Shown piece after piece: positions 57,141-64,000 of a stretch of 64,000 nt of DNA. Source of the stretch: Ahaetulla prasina (lineage: Eukaryota; Chordata; Lepidosauria; Squamata; Colubridae); contig NC_080542.1 in assembly GCF_028640845.1 (NCBI RefSeq), positions 129,354,580-129,418,579 of the forward strand. The letters run 5' to 3'. The notes beneath the pieces are model-generated. The model searched no databases and had not been told where the DNA came from. It was given only the letters and a program-made list of their open reading frames with translations. The position numbers were made by a program, and so were the translations under genes. The stretch's first letter is position 1; each line of letters starts with the position of its first letter.

Positions 57141-59136
57141 TAAGGGATGTCCCTTATCACCACTATTGTTTGTTTTGACTCTGGAACCATTATTAGATAA
57201 AATACGAGAATTAACGAAAATAGAGGGAATTAAGATTAGACAATATGAGTACAAAGTTAGAGCTTTTGCAGATGATGTAGTGGTTACTTTAACAAATCCT
57301 ATAAATTCAAGTAGATTTTTGTTGGAAGTAATTGATAAATATGGAAAGGTATCAGGATTTAAAATAAATCAGAATAAAACAAAAGTGATAATCAAAAATA
57401 TGTCTATACAACAGAAACAAAAACTAGAGGAAATGACAGGATTTGAGGTGGTAAAAAAGGTTAAATACTTAGGGGTTTATATTAGCTCATCGAACAAGAA
57501 ACTTTATAAGAATAATTATGACTTGCTATGGCAAAAAGTTCAGAATGATATGAGTGTCTGGAAAAAATTGCAGTTATCGCTATTGGGAAGGATTGCTATT
57601 AAAATGAATGTGTTACCTAGATTTTGTTTCTGTTCCAGATGATACCAATAATTAAGAAAGATAAAAATTTGGAAGATTGGCAGATTGGGATTAATAAATT
57701 TATATGGCAGGGTAAAAAGGCGAGGTTAAAATGAAAATAATACAGGACTCACGGGAAAGAGGTGGCTTAAAATGCCTAATTTTAAACTATATTATGAAGC
57801 AGTAGCCCTTTCAGTAATAAGTGACTGGTTTAATTTAACGGAGGAAAGAATTTTGAATATAGAAGGTTATGACTTGTTATATGGATGGCATGCGATTTAT
57901 TTTATGAAAAAAGTGGATAGGGCTTTTAAGAATCATGTGTTGAGAAGTGCTCTTTTGGTCTGGAAAAATATTCTTATAAATTAGATTACAAGATTCCTAT
58001 ATGCGCAAGCCCTAGACATGCAATAGAGAATATAAATATAGAACACAAACAGGAAATGATTACTTATAAAGAACTTCTGTATGCTCAAGGAGGTAGATTG
58101 CAATTAAAATCATTACAGGTATTAAAATGAAGAAGGAGGAATTATACTTGGTTTCAATATGGGCAAATAAGTGCTAGATGGAAAGAAGATCAAAAATTGG
58201 TATAATGCAAAGGAGGAAAATTTAATAAAGCAAATTAGAAATCAGACCCAGGAGCATATAAAGAGATTGTATAATGTGTTGCTTGAAATAGATTCGGAAA
58301 AGGATTTGGTAAAGGACTGTATGATAAAATGGGCACAGAATATTCAGGAACCAATAATGTTGGAAACATGGGAGAAAATCTGGGTTAGAAATGTTAAGTT
58401 TACACAAGCACAGAATTTAAGGGAAAATTTTTATAAGATGTTTTATAGATGGCACTTAGATCCCAAAAAATTATCATGTATGTATCCTAATATCCAAGCG
58501 AAATGTTGGAGGTGTGATTGTGATGACGCTACATATTTTCATATTTGGTGGACTTGCAAGAAAATTAAGGCCTTTTGGATAAGAATTTGGTGGATTATTC
58601 AAAATGTACTGAAGAAGAAGATAAAGTTCCTGCCACAATTTTTCCTTTTGGGAATTATAACGGATTGTACAGGGATTGAGACTAAATTGATTCTGAATTT
58701 AATAACAGCAGCAAGACTGTTGATTGGACAATACTGGAAGAAAGAAGAGGTACCTACAATAGAAGAATGGATATTGAAAGTTATTAATTTGGCTGAGATG
58801 GCTAAAATCTCAGCATTTTAAAAGACAATACGCAGGAAAGATATTTAATTGAATGGAAAAATGGATTGATTATCTACAAAACAGATATCAGATTAAGAAA
58901 TATCAGATTGCCTTTGAATAATTAGGAAGTTATTTTATGTAATGGGAGGGGTTGGGAGATGAAAAGCTTTGGATGAGGTTAATTGGATTGAAGGAAAATT
59001 TTATTCTATGTTTGGTTTATGTATAACAATACCTTGTGATTGACCCGGGAAGCCGGGGGAAGGGAGGAGGAAGGGGTTTTCTGGGAGGAGGGGAAAAGGG
59101 GAAAATGTTTTGTTTTTAAAACTTTTTCAATAAAAA
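57141..59136 (+). mobile_element. 5'-truncated L1, copy 1, frame broken
   Basis: Direct repeats aaaaatcccttaga (57127-57140) and the same bases at 59137-59150 bound the insertion. It begins inside the RT domain: KGCPLSPLLFVLTLEPLLD (RT motif), then VRAFADDVVVTL with the catalytic FADD, then KVSGFKINQNKTKVI. The frame is open to 57642, then broken; open pieces resume at 57772-57984 and 58171-58821. The last holds NFYKMFYRWHLDPKKLS and a Cys/His cluster (CWRCDC...HIWWTC, CX2CX8HX4C), the counterpart of the L1 C-terminal Cys motif. The A-rich tail (59129-59139) follows ttcaataaa. Not functional. Confidence 0.92.
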
Positions 59137-59724
59137 AAAAATCCCTTAGATTTCTTTAGACAATATGTTGCATTGTCTCCTTTGGAGCACCTCAGCTACA
59201 TCCCAAAGAGGAGAGCTTCCCCCATAAATGAAGAAAACTAGCACATCTCCCATTTTGAGTCCCAAACCTATTGAAGATTGATGAGATCTTACGGGATAGA
59301 TTGAATTTTTTTCTAGAAAATTGTGCAAATGCAGAGCAGCACCTATTTCTAATAAAATATCACTTGACTTTGTTGAAAATGGGCTTTAAAAATACCTTCT
59401 CTGGGTTTTGTATTGAGCTTCCTGTACCTGTGCAAGAACATCTATTCTATTGGCTGTTGTCAGATTCCTATGTGGCCATGTAGGGGTTATGTATGGGTCA
59501 TAGCTGGCTCTATAGGCAAAAGATGAAATGCAAATCCTTTGTCTGAGCTCCTAGGTTTGGTTTGCTCTGAGATGATGCAATGAAGGGGCTTGTATTCTGA
59601 AAGGATTGGGCAATTCCTATTGTGGCTTAATGGATCTTGAGTGAGGGCTAATCCTACTCTTCTGCCTTTGTTCAAACTTTGCTGCAGAGAGTTTCAAAAT
59701 ATCCTGTCTTGAATGGATTACTAA

Positions 59725-60206
59725 AAGAATAGAATAGAATAGAATTTTTATTGGCCAAGTGTGATTGGACACACAAGGAATTTGTCTTGATGGATATGCT
59801 CTCAGTGTACATAAAAGAAAAGATGCGTTCATCAAGGCACAACATTTACAACACAATTGATGGTCAATATATCAATATAAATCATAAGGATTGCCAGCAA
59901 CAAAGTCATACAGTCATAAGTGGAAAGAGATTGGTGATGGGAACTATGAGAAGATTAATAGTAGTGCAGATTTAGTAAATAGTTTGACAGTGTTGAGGGA
60001 ATTATTTGTTTAGCAGAGTGATGGCCTTTGGGGAAAAACTGTTCTTGTGTCTAGTTGTTCTGTTGTGCAATGCTCTATAGCGTCGTTTTGAGGGTAGGAG
60101 TTGAAACAGTTTATGTCCTGGATGTGAGGGATCTGTAAATATTTTCATGGCCCTCTTCTTGATTTGTGCAGTATACAGGTCCTCAATGGAAGGCAAATTG
60201 GTAGCA
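59725..60206 (-). mobile_element. Rex1-like LINE 3' end, copy 2
   Basis: Duplicate of 56343-56825. The minus frame 60002-60196 has the same LLPSKRRYRAL and NSFSPKAITLLN signature, with two amino-acid differences from copy 1 (V to M and F to S). Confidence 0.75.
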
Positions 60207-60365
60207 ATGCCTCCCCCGTACCTGCTGGGGCTATTAAGAAAGACTGAGTCTGTTTCCTGCCTCTAAAAAAACACGTTTTTCCATTTCTCCCTTTAGGAAA
60301 ACATAATATTCTGCCTTTTTAACATATTTCTCAAAATATTTCATTCTTTTAGGAGAGGAGTGGAT

Positions 60366-60505
60366 GCTGACTTCCTACAACACCTTCTTCTTTATGGCAG
60401 CCCCTTAAATATTGTAACACTGCTATCATGTGTGTCTCCCCCCCCATCTTTCTTTCTACTAGATTAGATAAACCCAGTTCCTGCAACCTCTTCTGGGTTG
60501 CATAC
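60366..60505 (-). mobile_element. CR1 piece, copy 2
   Basis: Duplicate of 56985-57126, with a shorter C run. Confidence 0.7.
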
Positions 60506-60519
60506 AAAAATCCCTTAGA

Positions 60520-62546
60520 TAAGGGATGTCCCTTATCACCACTATTGTTTGTTTTGACTCTGGAACCATTATTAGATAAAATACGAGAATTAACGAAAAT
60601 AGAGGGAATTAAGATTAGACAATATGAGTACAAAGTTAGAGCTTTTGCAGATGATGTAGTGGTTACTTTAACAAATCCTATAAATTCAAGTAGATTTTTG
60701 TTGGAAGTAATTGATAAATATGGAAAGGTATCAGGATTTAAAATAAATCAGAATAAAACAAAAGTGATAATCAAAAATATGTCTATACAACAGAAACAAA
60801 AACTAGAGGAAATGACAGGATTTGAGGTGGTAAAAAAGGTTAAATACTTAGGGTTTATATTAGCTCATCGAACAAGAAACTTTATAAGAATAATTATGAC
60901 TTGCTATGGCAAAAAGTTCAGAATGATATGAGTGTCTGGAAAAAATTGCAGTTGTTGCTATTGGGAAGGATTGCGGCTATTAAAATGAATGTGTTACCTA
61001 GATTTTTGTTTCTGTTCCAGATGATACCAATAATTAAGAAAGATAAAAATTTGGAGGATTGGCAGATTGGGATTAATAAATTTATATGGCAGGGTAAAAA
61101 GGCGAGGGTTAAAATGAAAATAATACAGGACTCACGGGAAAGAGGTGGCTTAAAAATGCCTAATTTTAAACTATATTATGAAGCAGTAGCCCTTTCAGTA
61201 ATAAGTGACTGGTTTAATTTAACGGAGGAAAGAATTTTGAATATAGAAGGTTATGACTTGTTATATGGATGGCATGCGTATTTATTTTATGAAAAAAAAG
61301 TGGATAGGGCTTTTAAGAATCATGTGTTGAGAAGTGCTCTTTTGCGGGTCTGGAAAAAATATATATTAGATTACAAGATTCCTATATGGGCAAGCCCCAG
61401 ACATGCAATAGAGAATATAAATATAGAACAGAAACAGGAAATGATTACTTATAAAGAACTTTTGTATGCTGAAGGAGGTAGATTGCAATTAAAATCATTA
61501 CAGGTATTAAATGAAGAAGGGAGGAATTATACTTGGTTTCAATATGGGCAAATAAGTGCTAGATGGAAAGAAGATCAAAAAATTGGTATAATGCAAAGGG
61601 AGGAAAATTTAATAAAGCAAATTAGAAATCAGACCCAGGAGCATATAAAGAGATTGTATAATGTGTTGCTTGAAATAGATTCGGAAAAGGATTTGGTAAA
61701 GGACTGTATGATAAAATGGGCACAGAATATTCAGGAACCAATAATGTTGGAAACATGGGAGAAAATCTGGGTTAGAAATGTTAAGTTTACACAAGCACAG
61801 AATTTAAGGGAAAATTTTTATAAGATGTTTTATAGATGGCACTTAGATCCCAAAAAATTATCATGTATGTATCCTAATATCCAAGCGAAATGTTGGAGGT
61901 GTGATTGTGATGACGCTACATATTTTCATATTTGGTGGACTTGCAAGAAAATTAAGGCCTTTTGGATAAGAATTTGGTGGATTATTCAAAATGTACTGAA
62001 GAAGAAGATAAAGTTCCTGCCACAATTTTTCCTTTTGGGAATTATAACGGATTGTACAGGGATTGAGACTAAACTGATTCTGAATTTAATAACAGCAGCA
62101 AGACTGTTGATTGGACAATACTGGAAGAAAGAAGAGGTACCTACAATAGAAGAATGGATACTGAAAGTCATTAATTTGGCTGAGATGGCTAAAATCTCAG
62201 CTTTTTTAAAAGACAATACGCAGGAAAGATATTTAATTGAATGGAAAAAATGGATTGATTATCTACAAAACAGATATCAGATTAAGAAATATCAGATTGC
62301 CTTTAAATAATTAGGAAGTTATTTTATGTAATGGGGAGGGGGTTGGGAGATGAAAAGCTTTGGATGAGGTTAATTGGATTGGAAGGGAAAATTTTATTCT
62401 ATGTTTGGTTTATGTATAACAATACCTTGTGATTGACCCGGGAAGCCGGGGGGGGGGGGGAAGGGAGGGAGGAAGGGGGTTTTCTGGGAGGGAGGGGGGG
62501 AAAAGGGGGAAAAATGTTTTTGTTTTTTAAAACTTTTTCAATAAAA
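60520..62546 (+). mobile_element. 5'-truncated L1, copy 2, long ORF2 frame
   Basis: Flanked by aaaaatcccttaga (60506-60519) and the same bases at 62547-62560. RT motifs (KGCPLSPLLF, FADDVVV) lie in frame 60428-60931. A missing G at about 60852 (three G where copy 1 has four) shifts the frame; the downstream frame 60901-62310 is open for 469 codons to the natural stop. It includes DWQIGINKFIWQGKKARVK, ERGGLKMPNFKLYYEAVAL, the Cys/His cluster CWRCDC...HIWWTC, and the C-terminal TAARLLIGQYWKKEEVPT. G-rich 3' UTR, poly(A) tail. It lacks ORF1, endonuclease and N-terminal RT, so it cannot move alone. Confidence 0.93.
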
Positions 62547-62784
62547 AAAAATCCCTTAGATTTCTTTAGACAATATGTTGCATTGTCTCCTTTGGAGCAC
62601 CTGAGCTACATCCCAAAGAGGAGAGCTTCCCCCATAAAAAGAAAACTAGCACATCTCCCATTTTGAGTCCCAAACCTATTGAAGATTGATGAGATCTTAC
62701 GGGATAGATTGAATTTTTTTCTAGAAAATTGTGCAAATGCAGAGCAGCACCTATTTCTAATAAAATATCACTTGACTTTGTTGA

Positions 62785-63339
62785 CCATGCCCTTTTGATA
62801 CCCTGCTGGGTCACTAATTCCTAATGAACTTGTTTTGGGACATTTGAATGGCTCTCCATGGAATCCTATACAGGATGGTCAGTAAAATCATTACTACAGC
62901 AGAAGCTGTTCTCTCTTGAAGCTGAATCTTGTCTATTGATTTTGGACTTGTTCATGGACCATTATCGCTATAATTATTAAATCAGTGTTAGCAATATTTG
63001 AAATTCTTCTTAATATCTCATTGTCTTGCTGAAAGAAGCATGGCCTGTCAACATCTCAATCCTCCAACTCTGAAAACTTTACATCCGGTCATCACTTATT
63101 TATTAATGCAGTGCTTTTTGAAATTAAGGATACATAGATAATTTGATACTAGAGAAGAAAGGAGACTATTTGGATGAATACTATACCTCTTATGATTATT
63201 TATTTAGTGATTTTAAATTGCTTAACATTAATATTTCTGTAAAAAGTCACTATGTTTTGAATCAATCTAGAATAAATAAATAAGGTTTAAATCACATACA
63301 TCTTCAGAGTTAGTTGAATAATATCTATTCTATTTGGTT
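62785..63339. other. Unclassified AT-rich DNA
   Basis: No repeat or exon recognised just after the duplication. Confidence 0.35.
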
Positions 63340-63525
63340 TTAAATCGGGTTTTATTATTTATATTTCTATTTTAAATATTCGGCCTATATAATAAGTTTT
63401 TTAGATTAATGTTTTACTTTGTATATTTATGTGTTTTTATATGGCTGTACACCGCCCTGAGTTCCTAGGGAGATAGGGCGGTATAAAAGTATGAATAATA
63501 AATAAATAAATAAGTAAATAAATAT
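63340..63525 (+). mobile_element. L2-like LINE 3' UTR end
   Basis: Shares with 17940-18177 the T/A-rich UTR, then tgtacaccgccctgagttcc and agggcggtataaaagta, and an AAATAAAT tail (63498-63524). The coding part is absent or unrecognisable. Confidence 0.8.
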
Positions 63526-63569
63526 TCACTGTACACTTAATTTTTAAAAAAATGTTTTGCTGTCTATCA

Positions 63570-64000
63570 AAATCACGTGAAGTGTTAATACCACTTTATA
63601 ATGCATTGGTAAAACCACATTTGGAATATTGCATTCAGTTTTGGTCGCCACGAGGTAAAAAAGATGAGACTCTAGAAAGAGTGCAGAGAAGAGCAACAAA
63701 GATGATTAGGGGACTGGAGACTAAAACATGAAGAACGGTTGCATGAACTGGGTATGTCTAGTTTAATGAAAGGAAGGACTAGGAGGGACATGATAGCAGT
63801 GTTCCAATATCTCAGGGGTTGCCACAAAGAAGAGGGAGTCAAACTATTCTCCAAAGCACTTGAGCATAGAACAATGGGTGGAAACTAATCAAAGGGAGAA
63901 GCAACTTAGAACTAAGGAGAAATTTCCTGACAGTTAGAGCAATTAATAAATGGAACAACTTGCCTGCAGAAGTTGTGAATGCTCCAACACTGGAAATTTT
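63570..64000 (+). mobile_element. CR1 LINE ORF2 C-terminus, runs off the window
   Basis: The + strand encodes, with stops and a frameshift, [36 protein letters not shown], and near the end RAINKWNNLPAEVVNAPTLE, the standard CR1 ORF2 C-terminal series. The sequence is closer to the family consensus pattern than the 27-29 kb copy. The 3' UTR lies beyond the window. Confidence 0.85.

Larger units (their letters stand above)
55990..59371 (+). repeat. Tandem segmental duplication, copy 1 (3382 bp)
   Basis: Begins at gttgaaaatgggc (55990); the next occurrence starts copy 2 at 59372. Order inside: LTR-like remainder, Rex1-like LINE tail (minus), CR1 piece (minus), truncated L1 (+), unique 3' segment. 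The first 1.4 kb differs from copy 2 at only about ten positions. Positions 57600-58220 contain many one-base losses, mostly in homopolymers, relative to copy 2. Confidence 0.95.
59372..62779 (+). repeat. Tandem segmental duplication, copy 2 (3408 bp)
   Basis: Starts with gttgaaaatgggc immediately after the end of copy 1 and ends at cacttgactttgttga (62769-62784). The five bases gttga occur at the left edge, the junction and the right edge, so the crossover lies in that microhomology. It is 26 bases longer than copy 1, mainly through homopolymer length differences and a longer G run (62449-62460). Confidence 0.95.

Noticed and set aside
1..64000. Toxin, immune or viral structural genes
   Set aside because: No cysteine-framework toxin exons, immunoglobulin-like exons or retroviral gag/env coding segments were recognised. 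Retroviral-type material is limited to LTR-like pieces.

Overview
This is vertebrate nuclear DNA, most likely from a squamate reptile and probably a snake. The organism is inferred from repeat content: tRNA-derived SINEs of the Sauria/Squam type, CR1, L2-like and Rex1-like LINEs, L1 fragments, Penelope-like elements and several families of small hAT and TA-flanked DNA transposons. I recognise no complete host gene. Most open frames are transposon remnants or chance frames in GC-rich DNA.

Layout. Positions 1-830 are unremarkable apart from a CT microsatellite. Positions 830-2680 form a strong CpG island, the only plausible host promoter; a candidate first exon on the + strand ends at a good splice donor at 1676. 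From about 3 kb to 64 kb the DNA is AT-rich and non-coding, as expected of a very long first intron or an intergenic region. Stretches of older, unclassified DNA alternate with transposons. Several elements sit inside others, and direct target-site duplications (TSDs) let the order of insertion be read: a hAT MITE inside a Sauria SINE (10.1-11.4 kb); an L2-like LINE inside a CR1-like LINE (17.6-18.7 kb); a MITE inside a TA-flanked element (18.7 kb); a MITE inside a CR1 (28.5 kb); two adjacent MITEs sharing one target site inside a CR1, one of them carrying a SINE (32.2-33.7 kb); a Penelope element inside a TA-flanked element (41.9-42.9 kb); and a Penelope element inside an L1 (44.6-46.4 kb).

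The youngest structural feature is a direct tandem duplication of about 3.4 kb (55990-59371 and 59372-62779). Each copy holds part of an LTR-like sequence, a Rex1-like LINE 3' end, a CR1 fragment and a 5'-truncated L1 with its own target-site duplication. Copy 2 keeps a 469-residue L1 ORF2 frame; copy 1 is broken by many one-base indels.

No host genes can be seen working together. The retrotransposon pieces are inactive fragments: 5'-truncated LINEs, an apparent solo LTR, and non-autonomous DNA elements with no transposase. No new gene system is evident. The best leads are the recent tandem duplication, the inverted-arm Penelope copy with a ribozyme-like tail motif, the foldback MITE family with internal hairpin arrays, and the unassigned CpG-island promoter.
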